NCBI RefSeq assembly: GCF_014647675.1
Contig: NZ_BMPQ01000002.1
Span: 664,826-728,825, forward strand
Origin: Streptomyces flaveus
GTDB taxonomy: Bacteria; Actinomycetota; Actinomycetes; Streptomycetales; Streptomycetaceae
DNA length: 64,000 nt
Reading direction: 5' to 3'
A program made the position numbers and the translations under genes. Of this stretch, positions 53,358 through 61,509 are shown in pieces (position 1 is the first letter of the stretch; the number at the start of each line of letters is the position of its first letter). Under the pieces are notes generated by a model. The model made no database searches. It was not told where the DNA came from and was given only the letters and a program-made list of their open reading frames with translations.

Positions 53358-53944
53358 TGCGCCTCCGGGGCAAGGTTCAACTGGACCAGCGGACGTTCGC
53401 GAACGCTGGTGAGGAACGGATCGTCCGTGCGGGCCTCCCACGCCTCGGCAGGCACCCGATGGACGTTGACCTCACGATGGAGCCGGCGGGACACCGCCTC
53501 GGCAAGGTCGAAGAGCGCGTCGGCATCGGGATCGCCCACAACGAGGACGTCCACATCAGCGGGCGGCGGCCCTGGCTCGCCGCTGTATCGGGCGGCCCAA
53601 GAGCCGTAGATGTAGGCCCGCTGGGCGCCTTCGAGTTCCGCCAACGCCTCGGTGAGCAAGGGCATCGGGCCGAAGGAGACGGCCATGAGGTCGCTCAGCG
53701 GACGGTAGAGCGGGGTATCGGTACGAGCCCTGACGAGGCGGCTGCGCCCCACGCGCCGATCGGTCAGGATGCCACCGCCGGTCAGCCGGTCGACCTCGCG
53801 CAGGACAGCCGTAGGCGTCACTCCGAGATCAGCGGCCAGCTCGGTGAGGCTGTACTCGCGTTCCGGATGCAGGAGCACGAGCGCGAGTAGCTCGCCTTGC
53901 ATACGGGATCGGAGGATGGGGAGCAGGACCGGCGAAACTTTCAT
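53354..53944 (-). CDS. Nucleotidyltransferase antitoxin with N-terminal winged helix
   Basis: 196 aa from the ATG at 53944. Residues 1-80 form a winged helix (LLALVLLHPEREYSLTELAADLGVTPTAVLREVDRLTGGGIL), and the MNT domain follows: YIYGSWAARYSGEPGPPPADVDVLVVGD supplies the G-S...D-x-D catalytic set. MNT antitoxins neutralise HEPN RNases by adding AMPs; the fused DNA-binding domain probably represses the operon. A 14-bp-arm palindrome spans the start codon, and no Shine-Dalgarno is seen, suggesting a leaderless message. Confidence 0.88.
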   Translation of the reverse strand: MKVSPVLLPILRSRMQGELLALVLLHPEREYSLTELAADLGVTPTAVLREVDRLTGGGILTDRRVGRSRLVRARTDTPLYRPLSDLMAVSFGPMPLLTEALAELEGAQRAYIYGSWAARYSGEPGPPPADVDVLVVGDPDADALFDLAEAVSRRLHREVNVHRVPAEAWEARTDDPFLTSVRERPLVQLNLAPEAQ

Positions 53945-53974
53945 TGGGCGCAGGATATCATGCGCCCAATGAAA
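53939..53974. promoter_or_regulatory. Palindromic operator overlapping the antitoxin start codon
   Basis: Perfect arms TTTCATTGGGCGCA (53939-53952) and TGCGCCCAATGAAA (53961-53974), 8-base centre. The ATG (minus strand, 53944-53942) lies inside one arm; on the minus strand TATCCT about 8 bases before it could be a -10 hexamer. Confidence 0.65.
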
Positions 53975-54171
53975 AATAACAACCAGTAGCGAACTGCTCA
54001 CCCTGACAATCCGGCGGGATTGACATCACGACGAACCTGGCGCTGACCATTCCGTTGGGCGACGCACATCTCCCGGATCGGGCCGCCGGTCGGCGCCGGT
54101 GTCCAGCCGCGCGGTGATCAACACGGTGTCCGGCGACGTGTACACAGGGGACACGCGGCACACTTGAGCGC

Positions 54172-54438
54172 GTGACGCAGCCACTGTTCAGGGAGTCCAT
54201 CCGAGACCGCGCGCACCTGGCCGCGGTCGTGGAGCGGACCGAGCACGACGACGTGCCCACAGTGATCGCACGCCGAGGCAAGGAGGTGGCCGCGGTGGTG
54301 TCCATCCAGGTGCTTCGGCAGTACCAGGAATGGGAAGAGCGCGAGATCAACCGGATCATCGACGAGCGCACGGCGAACCCGTCGGCCGGTATCCCCATCG
54401 AAGACGTCATGAGGGAGACGCTGTCGCGCAGCCAGTGA
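54172..54438 (+). CDS. Phd/YefM-like antitoxin, orphan
   Basis: 88 aa, GTG start. Residues AHLAAVVERTEHDDVPTVIARRGKEVAAVVSIQVLRQYQEWEE match the Phd/YefM dimerisation and DNA-binding fold, with a C-terminal tail as usual for toxin binding. No toxin gene follows: the next frame begins at 54590 and encodes a VapB-type antitoxin. Confidence 0.8.
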   Translation: MTQPLFRESIRDRAHLAAVVERTEHDDVPTVIARRGKEVAAVVSIQVLRQYQEWEEREINRIIDERTANPSAGIPIEDVMRETLSRSQ

Positions 54439-54589
54439 GTACCGCACCACTTCCGGCCCGAGGCTCACGCCAAACTCCCGAAGATCCCTCGGGCCATCTC
54501 CCCCTCGGCCCCCAACACCACCACACTCGTGTCGCAACCCGAGACCATAGATCGGTGCTGGATTTGGATATGCAGACGAGGAGTGTCGC

Positions 54590-54823
54590 ATGGGCAAGAC
54601 GCTGATCGAGATCGATGAAGAGTCACTGGCCGTGGCGCAGGAGGCGTGCGGCACCAAGACGAAGAAGGACACCGTCAACCGCGCCCTGCGCGAGGTCAGC
54701 GACCGGGTCAAGCGCCACGAGGCCCGCATGGCGGCCGAACATATCGCCGCCGCAGCCCTGGACCTCGAGGACCTGACGGACAAGGCTGTCTACCGCCCTG
54801 GCCGTACTGCCGGCGACGACTAG
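54590..54823 (+). CDS. VapB-family antitoxin, orphan
   Basis: 77 aa. MGKTLIEIDEESLAVAQEACGTKTKKDTVNRALREV is the VapB (DUF2191) ribbon-helix-helix-like start: beta strand then KKDTVNRALRE helix. The C-terminal part resembles the toxin-binding tail. It is preceded by GAGGAGTG. No PIN-domain VapC follows; the next gene is SRPBCC. Confidence 0.82.
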   Translation: MGKTLIEIDEESLAVAQEACGTKTKKDTVNRALREVSDRVKRHEARMAAEHIAAAALDLEDLTDKAVYRPGRTAGDD

Positions 54824-54881
54824 GAACAGGCTGCGCGAGTGGCCACCACAAGGCAGGCACCGCCCCTCCTAGAATCGAGCC

Positions 54882-55349
54882 ATGGACAGAACCGACCGCG
54901 CCAGCAGGGTGATCGCGGCACCACCGGCGACTGTCTACGGCGCCCTCCTCGACCGGGATTCCATCGAGGCCTGGCTGCCGCCGGACGGCATGCGCGGGCG
55001 GGTCGAGCGGTGGGACCCCCGGCCCGGTGGCGGGTTCCGGATGGCCCTCACCTACCTCGACGCCTCCGACAGCCCCGGCAAGACTTCGGATGCGACGGAT
55101 GTCGTCGACGTCGGGTTCGCCGATCTGGTGCCACCGGAGCGCGTGGTGCAGCGGGCGGTGTTCGAGGCTGACGACCCGTCGTACGCAGGCACCATGACGA
55201 TGACCTGGCACCTCGCTGCCAACGGTGACGGAACCGAGGTGACCGTCACCGCCACGGACGTGCCACCCGGCATCGACCAAGCGGCCCACGAGGCCGGGAT
55301 CGCCTCCTCGCTGGCCAACCTGGCGTCGTATGTCGAAGGGGCCGACTGA
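54882..55349 (+). CDS. SRPBCC/AHSA1-like protein
   Basis: 155 aa. RASRVIAAPPATVYGALLDRDSIEAWLPPDGMRGRVERWDPRPGGGFRMALTY and the end HEAGIASSLANLASYVE are the START-like fold of the Aha1/CalC family. It binds hydrophobic ligands; the exact role is unknown. It has no clear operon partner. Confidence 0.88.
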   Translation: MDRTDRASRVIAAPPATVYGALLDRDSIEAWLPPDGMRGRVERWDPRPGGGFRMALTYLDASDSPGKTSDATDVVDVGFADLVPPERVVQRAVFEADDPSYAGTMTMTWHLAANGDGTEVTVTATDVPPGIDQAAHEAGIASSLANLASYVEGAD

Positions 55350-55905
55350 CCCAGGCAGGCGAGGTGCCGCTCGCACCCTGCGCGCGCCGGGTGCGGCTTT
55401 ACCGCCCTGGCCACAGCCGACCCTGCCTCCGCCCTCGTCGCGGCCCGCATCACTGCGGTGCGGAGCTGGCACGGCCATGAGCCAACCTGATTAGGTAACG
55501 CGACGCACCACCTGATCAGGTTTTCCATGGAACGGAGCGCTTCTTGCAGATCCCCGCCAAACCGAAGCGGGTGGTCCACCGCGAGCGCGAATGGGCGACG
55601 CGGGCCTTTCACGGGCAGCCGGCGCGTGATGCGGCAGGCGGTGAAGCGTTCGCCCGGTGGTTCGTCCATCCAGCAGGCATCCGGCGACGGGACCGGAACG
55701 TGCGGCCAGGGCGGCGCGAGGGCCGAGCTGTCAGGGATTCGGCGGTTTCCCCATAAGGGGCGGCGGCAGGCCGGCCCGTGGGATCTGTCCCCCGTGCGAG
55801 CTACGCGCAGGTGTCCACCGAGTGGTGACGATTCCGGGCCGTCGGATCCATAGCTTTCTGCACAGCCCGCGGCACTCCGGTCGCGGATCTGGCGTAGGAG
55901 TTCTC
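55350..55905. other. Gene-poor interval with paired palindromic motifs
   Basis: Open frames here are short and Arg-rich and have no recognised domain. A possible TTG-start peptide at 55544-55756 is unsupported. The palindromic 12-mers ACCTGATTAGGT (55485-55496) and ACCTGATCAGGT (55510-55521) stand 25 bases apart. TAGGAG at 55896-55901 belongs to the next gene. Confidence 0.45.
55485..55521. promoter_or_regulatory. Two ACCTGATYAGGT palindromes
   Basis: ACCTGATTAGGT and ACCTGATCAGGT with centre spacing of 25 bases (about 2.4 turns). This is the arrangement of paired operators for a dimeric repressor such as TetR or MarR. The controlled gene is unclear. Confidence 0.5.
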
Positions 55906-56742
55906 ATGAGGCTGGTCTGGCAACTCGTGGCCGTCGCGGCGGTCGCTTTCCTCGGTGGTCAGGGGCTTGCCGCGGCGGAGGACAAACCGTGGCTCCAGCT
56001 GGCCGTCGGCGTCCCGACAGCCGTGCTCGCGGTGCTTGTCTACGGGTGGGTGGTACGGCGGACCGAGCGCCGCCCGTCCACGGAGGTGGCCCTGGAAGGT
56101 GCCCCGGCCGCGACAGTCCGCGGAACGCTGATCGGCGCCGCGCTGTTCGGGGCCGTCATGGTGAACCTCTTCACCTCCGGGTACTACGAGGTCGACGGCC
56201 TGGGCTCGGTGACGGGCGCGGTGGGGCTGTTCGGCTTCATGGCCGCCGCCGCGGTGACGGAGGAACTGATGTTCCGCGGCGTCCTGTTCCGCATCACCGA
56301 AGAACGCATCGGCACATGGATCGCGCTGGTGCTGACCGGTGCGCTGTTCGGCCTGTCGCACCTGCTCAATCCGGACGCCAGCCTGTGGGGCGCCACCGCC
56401 ATCGCCATCGAGGCCGGCGGCATGCTCACCGCCGCGTACGTCGCCACCCGCAAGCTGTGGGTACCGATCGGCCTGCACTTCGGCTGGAACTTCGCCGCGT
56501 CCGGCATCTTCAGCACCGAGGTCTCGGGCAACGACACCCCCCAGGGACTGCTGGACTCCGCGACGTCGGGCCCGGCGCTGCTCACCGGCGGCGACTTCGG
56601 CCCGGAGGGAAGTGTGTACTCGGTGCTGTTCTGCGTACTGACGACGATCGCGTTCATGTGGCTGGCCTACCGGCGTGGCCATGTGGTGCCCCGCCGCCGG
56701 CGCGCCGAGCGGATCGACGCCACCGCTAAACTCCCCCGATGA
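55906..56742 (+). CDS. CPBP-family intramembrane metalloprotease
   Basis: 278 aa from the ATG at 55906, preceded by TAGGAG. Eight hydrophobic segments. The metal motifs EELMFRG (E-E-x3-R), FGLSHLLN (F-x3-H) and LHFGWNF (H-x3-N) are those of CAAX/bacteriocin-processing proteases. Function could be processing of membrane proteins or bacteriocin immunity. It overlaps the histidine kinase by ATGA, so the three genes (protease, kinase, regulator) probably form one operon. Confidence 0.92.
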   Translation: MRLVWQLVAVAAVAFLGGQGLAAAEDKPWLQLAVGVPTAVLAVLVYGWVVRRTERRPSTEVALEGAPAATVRGTLIGAALFGAVMVNLFTSGYYEVDGLGSVTGAVGLFGFMAAAAVTEELMFRGVLFRITEERIGTWIALVLTGALFGLSHLLNPDASLWGATAIAIEAGGMLTAAYVATRKLWVPIGLHFGWNFAASGIFSTEVSGNDTPQGLLDSATSGPALLTGGDFGPEGSVYSVLFCVLTTIAFMWLAYRRGHVVPRRRRAERIDATAKLPR

Positions 56743-57905
56743 TCAGCCTTCGACGGGTCCCGGATCGGTGGCGCCGGTCCGACGTCACGGTCCGAGATCT
56801 CCCGCTCGGGGTACTGTGCCTCGCCGCATCGCTCCTGCCGGCGTTCCACACCCACGGGACACAGCTCGGCGGCGTGCCGGCCCGTCCCTTCGACGCGCTG
56901 GCCGTCGTGGCGATCGCCCTCGAATGCCTCCCGCTCGCCGTGCGCCGGCGGTGGCCGGTCGTCTGTCTCGCCCTGGTGTCGCTCGGCTTCGCCGTCGACC
57001 AGCTCCGCGGCTACCACTCGCTCGCGGGCACCGCGCTGCCCATCGCGCTGCTGAGCGTGGGGTCCCATTTGGAACGGCACCGGCGTACCACCGCGCTTCT
57101 CTTCTCCGTGGTGTACGTGCCGCTGGCGGTCGCGCTCTCCCGGCTCGGTTCGGGCGAGCCGCTGAGCGGGTTCGTGATGTTCTACCTGGCGCTGGTCCTC
57201 GCGTGGGGCATCGGGTCATGGCTGCGCTCCACCCGGGTCGCGGAGGCCGAACGCCGCCGCCGTATCGCCGAGGACACCCGTACCGCCGAACGCACTCGCA
57301 TCGCCCGCGAGCTCCACGACGTCGTGACCCATCACGTGACGGCGATGGTCGTGCAGGCCGAGGCAGCGCGCTACCTGACCGCCGCGCCCGATCGCCTCGA
57401 CCAGACCCTGACCGCCGTCACCGACACCGGCCGGCGGGCCATCACCGACCTGCGGCACCTGCTCGACCTGCTCAACCCCGACCACGGCAACGACCACCAG
57501 GCCGAGGCCAGGACACCGGCCGTCGGCCGACTGCTCACGCTCGTGGAGCAGACGCGCCGGGCCGGGCAGCCGGTGGATTTCACCGAGGAGGGCACGCCGC
57601 CGGAGTCGACCGGCAGCGCCGAACTCGTGGCCTACCGGGTCGTGCAGGAGGCCCTGACCAACGCCCTCAAATACGCTCACGGCAGCCGCACTTCGGTCCA
57701 GGTGCGCCATGCCGAAAGGGAGATCACCGTGGAGGTCAGTACGGACGGTTCCGGCTCGCAGGCCGCCTCCCCCGGCGGCAGCGGGCGGGGCCTGGCCGGT
57801 CTCCGCGAACGGGTCGACGTCCTGGGCGGCGACTTCAGCGTGGGCCGGCAGACGGCCGGTGGCTTCGTCGTACGGGCGCGTATACCTGCGGGGAGCCCGT
57901 CGTGA
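56739..57905 (+). CDS. Two-component sensor histidine kinase (HisKA_3)
   Basis: 388 aa. Five to six membrane helices (to about 160), then RTRIARELHDVVTHHVTAMV (His about 193), VVQEALTNALKYAHGS (N box), and GSGRGLAGLRERVDVLGGDF (G box). It is coupled to the preceding protease gene by ATGA and to the regulator by GTGA. Confidence 0.93.
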   Translation: MISLRRVPDRWRRSDVTVRDLPLGVLCLAASLLPAFHTHGTQLGGVPARPFDALAVVAIALECLPLAVRRRWPVVCLALVSLGFAVDQLRGYHSLAGTALPIALLSVGSHLERHRRTTALLFSVVYVPLAVALSRLGSGEPLSGFVMFYLALVLAWGIGSWLRSTRVAEAERRRRIAEDTRTAERTRIARELHDVVTHHVTAMVVQAEAARYLTAAPDRLDQTLTAVTDTGRRAITDLRHLLDLLNPDHGNDHQAEARTPAVGRLLTLVEQTRRAGQPVDFTEEGTPPESTGSAELVAYRVVQEALTNALKYAHGSRTSVQVRHAEREITVEVSTDGSGSQAASPGGSGRGLAGLRERVDVLGGDFSVGRQTAGGFVVRARIPAGSPS

Positions 57906-58561
57906 CCGCGCCGATCCGGGTCCTGGTCTGTGACGACCAGGTGCTGATCCGCACCGGGCTGGTGACGATCATCGACGCTCAGCCCGACCTCGAGGTGGTC
58001 GGCGAGTGCGGAGACGGGCAGGCCGCGGTCGACCTCGCCGGCCAAGTGCACCCGGACGTCGTGGTGATGGACGTACGCATGCCGGTACTCGACGGCATCG
58101 AGGCCACCCGCCTGCTGGCCGGTGCGGGAGTGCCGCGCCCCGTCAAGGTGCTCGTGGTGACCACGTTCAACCTGGACGAGTACGTCTACGAAGCGCTGCG
58201 CGCGGGGGCCAGCGGCTTCCTGCTCAAGGACGCACCGCCGGCCCAACTGCTGCACGGCATCCGGACCGTGGGCACGGGAGCGGCACTGCTCGACCCCGAG
58301 GTGACACGCCGGCTCGTGGGCAGGTACGCCGCCCGTATCCGGCCCGCCGAGGGCGCCCCGAACGACATCCCGCTGACCCCGCGCGAGCTGGAGGTCCTTC
58401 GCCTCATCGCCGACGGCCTCTCCAACAGCGAAATCGCCGCAGCTCTCGTGATCAGCCCGGAGACGGTCAAGACCTTCGTGTCCCGCATCCTCACCAAACT
58501 GAACCTTCGGGACCGCGTCCAGGCGGTTGTCTATGCCTACCGCCAAGGCCTGGTCACCTGA
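57902..58561 (+). CDS. NarL/LuxR-family response regulator
   Basis: 219 aa from the GTG at 57902. Receiver: DDQ (11-12), Asp57 in VVVMDVRMPVLDG, and FLLKDAPPAQL. LuxR HTH: LTPRELEVLRLIADGLSNSEIAAALVISPETVKTFVSRIL. It is the partner of the kinase upstream. Its target genes are unknown, the CPBP protease being the first candidate. Confidence 0.94.
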   Translation: MTAPIRVLVCDDQVLIRTGLVTIIDAQPDLEVVGECGDGQAAVDLAGQVHPDVVVMDVRMPVLDGIEATRLLAGAGVPRPVKVLVVTTFNLDEYVYEALRAGASGFLLKDAPPAQLLHGIRTVGTGAALLDPEVTRRLVGRYAARIRPAEGAPNDIPLTPRELEVLRLIADGLSNSEIAAALVISPETVKTFVSRILTKLNLRDRVQAVVYAYRQGLVT

Positions 58562-58601
58562 ACCGTCCCGGCTTCACCAGCGCCACGAGATCGCCGTCCC
58601 G

Positions 58602-60140
58602 CTAGGGATGCAGCGGCAGCAGCATGCGAAAGGTGGCGCCCGCGCCAGGGGTCGTGTTGATCTCCATCCGGCCGTGGTGGGCTGTCACCAGGGAATCGAC
58701 GATCGAGAGGCCGAGGCCCGCTCCGCCTCCCTCGGCTCGGCCTCGGGCGTTGTCCGCGCGGTAGAAGCGGTCGAATGCACGGGCGGCCTGTTCGAGTGAC
58801 ATTCCTGGGCCTTCGTCGGACAACTCCAGGACCGCCAGGCCGTCCTGGGCGCCGACGCCGATCCGTACCGGGGTGCCGGGCGGGGTGTGGGCGATGGCGT
58901 TGCCGACGAGGTTGGAGGTCACCTGTCGCAGTCGCGCTTCGTCGCCGAGGACCGGTGCGCCGCCGGGCGGGCCTCCACCCGGGCCGGTGAGGGAGACCGG
59001 GCGGCCGGGGTTGAGCGCGCGCAGGTCGTGCAGGGCGTCGGCGGCCAGGGTGCGCAGGTCCATGGGGGTGAGCCGGAGGGGCAGGTCCGCACCGGCGGCG
59101 TCCTCGTCGAGGCGAGCGAGCAGCAGCAGGTCCTCCACCAGCCGGACGAGCCGGGCTGCTTCCCGCTCGATGCGGCTCATCGCGGCGTCGACGTCGGTGC
59201 GTTCGGGCATGCCGCCCATCCGGTACAGCTCGGTGAAGCCCTTGATGCCGAAGAGAGGGGTACGCAGTTCATGGCTGGCGTCCGCGGTGAAGCGGCGCAT
59301 GCGTTCGGCGGTGGCGGCCCGCGCGGCGTCGCCTGCTTCGATCCGGTCCAGCATGCCGTTGAGCGCGGCGGACAGGCGGCCCAGCTCGGTTCGCGTCGAG
59401 GCCGGCTTCGGGACGCGACGGGAGAGGTCGCCGGCCGCGATGGCCGCGGCTGTCGTCTCGATCCGGCGCAGCGGACGCAGCCCGGCGCGTACGGCGAACC
59501 ACCCGACCCCGCCGAGCAGCGCGAGCACCAGGGAGTCGATCACGAGCACCCGGACGCCGAGCTGACGGATCGTCGCGTCCACCTGGGCGAGTGAACCGGC
59601 GACGACAACGCTTCCGCCCTGGACGGCCCCTGCCCGCTGCTCCTGTCGCTCACCGTCCGGCGCGGTCACGGATACGACGATCACTCGCCAGGCAGCGCCG
59701 CCGTTCTCGGCCGGGGCTTCGAAGGGATGTCCGCTGCGTGCGTCGACCGCCGCCGCGTCGAGCGTCGGCAGCTCGGGTGCGCTGGCGGTAGCCGGCCGAA
59801 GGACTCGCTGTACGCGCCCGTCCGAGTCGAGGTAGGCCAGATGGACGTCTCCCGTCAGCTCTCGTTCCACGGTGTCCCGCACCTGTGGCGCCGTATCGCC
59901 GGGTGTGCCGGACAGGTCCGGCAGACGTGCCGCCACCCTGGCAGCGGTATGCAGCCGGCCGTCCAACTGGTGCACCAGGCTGCGCTGGAGCAAGGCGACG
60001 AGCAGCGCATTGCTGCCGAGCAGGGCCACTACGAGCAGCAGCAGGGAGATGATCACCAGTCGGCCGCGCAGCGAGAGCCGTCCGCCCGGACCGCGCAGCG
60101 AGAGCCGCCGGCCGGGGCCGCGCACCGGCGACGCGCTCAC
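58602..60140 (-). CDS. Sensor histidine kinase with HAMP domain, no regulator beside it
   Basis: 512 aa from the GTG at 60140 (VSASPVRGPGRRLS). Helix 1 LVIISLLLLVVALLGSNALLVALL, sensor region to about 190, helix 2 VLVIDSLVLALLGGVGWFAV, HAMP, then HisKA RRFTADASHELRTPLFGIKG (His phosphoacceptor) and HATPase (NLVGNAIAHTPPG, DEGPGMS, GAGLGLSIV). An OmpR-type regulator normally precedes such genes; none is here. The open frame continues upstream into an ABC ATPase remnant, so an ATG at 60212 would give a chimeric N-terminus. No terminator is seen before the element. Confidence 0.85.
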   Translation of the reverse strand: MSASPVRGPGRRLSLRGPGGRLSLRGRLVIISLLLLVVALLGSNALLVALLQRSLVHQLDGRLHTAARVAARLPDLSGTPGDTAPQVRDTVERELTGDVHLAYLDSDGRVQRVLRPATASAPELPTLDAAAVDARSGHPFEAPAENGGAAWRVIVVSVTAPDGERQEQRAGAVQGGSVVVAGSLAQVDATIRQLGVRVLVIDSLVLALLGGVGWFAVRAGLRPLRRIETTAAAIAAGDLSRRVPKPASTRTELGRLSAALNGMLDRIEAGDAARAATAERMRRFTADASHELRTPLFGIKGFTELYRMGGMPERTDVDAAMSRIEREAARLVRLVEDLLLLARLDEDAAGADLPLRLTPMDLRTLAADALHDLRALNPGRPVSLTGPGGGPPGGAPVLGDEARLRQVTSNLVGNAIAHTPPGTPVRIGVGAQDGLAVLELSDEGPGMSLEQAARAFDRFYRADNARGRAEGGGAGLGLSIVDSLVTAHHGRMEINTTPGAGATFRMLLPLHP

Positions 60141-60141
60141 G

Positions 60142-60273
60142 GCCGCCTCCAGACCGGTCACCACCAGTCCGTCCGCACCATCCGTACGCACGTCCACGGC
60201 CGAGGCCAGCATCCGGTGCAGCGCGGCAGCCTCTGGACTGCGTACCAGGACCTCACGGTCGGAGTGCGCTTCG
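60142..60273 (-). pseudogene. C-terminal fragment of an ABC exporter ATPase
   Basis: Minus-strand reading gives EAHSDREVLVRSPEAAALHR, then MLASAVDVRTDGADGLVVTGLEAA. The VLVRSPE and LVVTGLEAA pattern is the C-terminal (DUF4162-like) domain of DrrA/CcmA-type ATPases. The nucleotide-binding domain is absent, and the fragment leads straight into the kinase frame. It abuts the TnpB element. Confidence 0.5.
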
Positions 60274-60400
60274 TTGACTTCTCCCCCTCCTGAAGGAGGG
60301 GGATTCTCACGGCTCGCGCCGTGGGGTTTTCTGCTTCGTCGCCGACCGCCCGCCCGGAGTACTCCGTTGAGGTCTTACACCAGCTCCACAGACAGACACC
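60274..60400 (-). ncRNA. Predicted TnpB omega-RNA 3' region (start approximate)
   Basis: Past the tnpB stop comes the hairpin CCCCCTCC-TTCA-GGAGGGGG (60302-60283, minus strand), then AGAAGTCAA. This is the layout of IS605 right ends whose RNA serves as guide scaffold. The RNA would overlap the tnpB 3' coding end. The adjacent flank, beginning CGAAGCGCACTCC, would be the guide. The 5' boundary is an estimate. Confidence 0.45.
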
Positions 60401-61509
60401 GCCAGCCCGGCGGCCAGAAGGTTCTTCGCGGCATTCACGTCCCGGTCGTGGGTCGTGCCGCAGTCGCACGTCCAGGTACGGACGTTGAGCGGCATCTTGT
60501 CCTGCAAGGTGCCGCAGGTGGAGCACAGTTTGGAGGAGGGGAACCACCGGTCGACGGCGATCACCTCACGCCCGTACCAGGCGGCCTTGTACTCCAGCAT
60601 GCTCCGGAACTCCGACCAGGCCGCGTCGCTGATGGCGCGGGCCAGGCTCCGGTTCTTGACCATGTTGCGCACGGTCAGGTCCTCGATCACGATCGTTTGG
60701 TTTTCACGAACGAGTCGAGTGGTCAGCTTGTGCAGCCCGTCTCGCCTGCGGTCGGCGATCCGGGCGTGGATCCTGGCGACCTCGCGCCGGGCCTTGGCCC
60801 GGTTGGCGCCGTCGCCCTTGGCCTTGCGAGCGAGGCGGCGCTGAGCGAGCGCGAGCCGGGCGCGGTCCTTGCGCTCGTGCCTGGGGTTGGCGGCCTTCTC
60901 TCCGGTGGAGAGGGTCAGCAGGTGGTCCAGGCCGACATCCACCCCGACCGCGCCGTCGGTGGCCGGGAGCGGTTTGACCGTCGGGTCGTCGCACAGCAGG
61001 GAGACGAACCAGCGCCCCGCGCTGTCCTGCGACACGGTCACCGTGGACGGCTGCGACCCCTCCGGGAGCGGGCGCGACCACACAATGTCCAGCGGCTCGC
61101 TCATCTTCGCCAGGGTCAGGCGGCCGTCACGGAAGCGGAAACCGCTGGTGGTGTACTCGGCGGACTTCCGCGACTTCTTCCGCGACTTGAAACGCGGGTA
61201 CTTGGCCCGCTTGCCGAAGAAGTTGGTGAACGCGGTCTGCAGGTGCCGCAGCGTCTGCTGCAACGGCACTGACGACACGTCGTTGAGGAACGCCAGTTCC
61301 CCGGTCTTCTTCCACGCCGTCAGCATCGCCGAGGTGGCGTTGTAGTTGACCCGCTCCTGCCGCGCCCACGCCTCCGTACGGGCGGCGAGGGCGAGGTTGT
61401 AGACCTTGCGGACGCAGCCGAACGTGCGCGACAGCTCTGCTGCCTGCGTATCGGTCGGATGGAAGCGGTACTTGAACGCCCGCTTCACGCACGTCGTGGT
61501 CACGCTCAC
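60307..61509 (-). CDS. tnpB: TnpB RNA-guided nuclease (IS605 family)
   Basis: 400 aa, full length. The N-terminal AFKYRFHPTDTQAAELSRTFGCVRKVYNLAL is the helix-turn-helix/wedge start. RuvC-like residues: Asp191 in GVDVGLDHLL, Glu276 in IVIEDLTVRN, Asp357 in DRDVNAAKN, with the zinc ribbon Cys329, 332, 348 and 350. All are present, so cleavage ability may be intact. TnpB cuts DNA guided by omega-RNA and preserves the element. No transposase TnpA is present, so mobility would need one in trans. Confidence 0.92.
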   Translation of the reverse strand: MSVTTTCVKRAFKYRFHPTDTQAAELSRTFGCVRKVYNLALAARTEAWARQERVNYNATSAMLTAWKKTGELAFLNDVSSVPLQQTLRHLQTAFTNFFGKRAKYPRFKSRKKSRKSAEYTTSGFRFRDGRLTLAKMSEPLDIVWSRPLPEGSQPSTVTVSQDSAGRWFVSLLCDDPTVKPLPATDGAVGVDVGLDHLLTLSTGEKAANPRHERKDRARLALAQRRLARKAKGDGANRAKARREVARIHARIADRRRDGLHKLTTRLVRENQTIVIEDLTVRNMVKNRSLARAISDAAWSEFRSMLEYKAAWYGREVIAVDRWFPSSKLCSTCGTLQDKMPLNVRTWTCDCGTTHDRDVNAAKNLLAAGLAVSVCGAGVRPQRSTPGGRSATKQKTPRREP

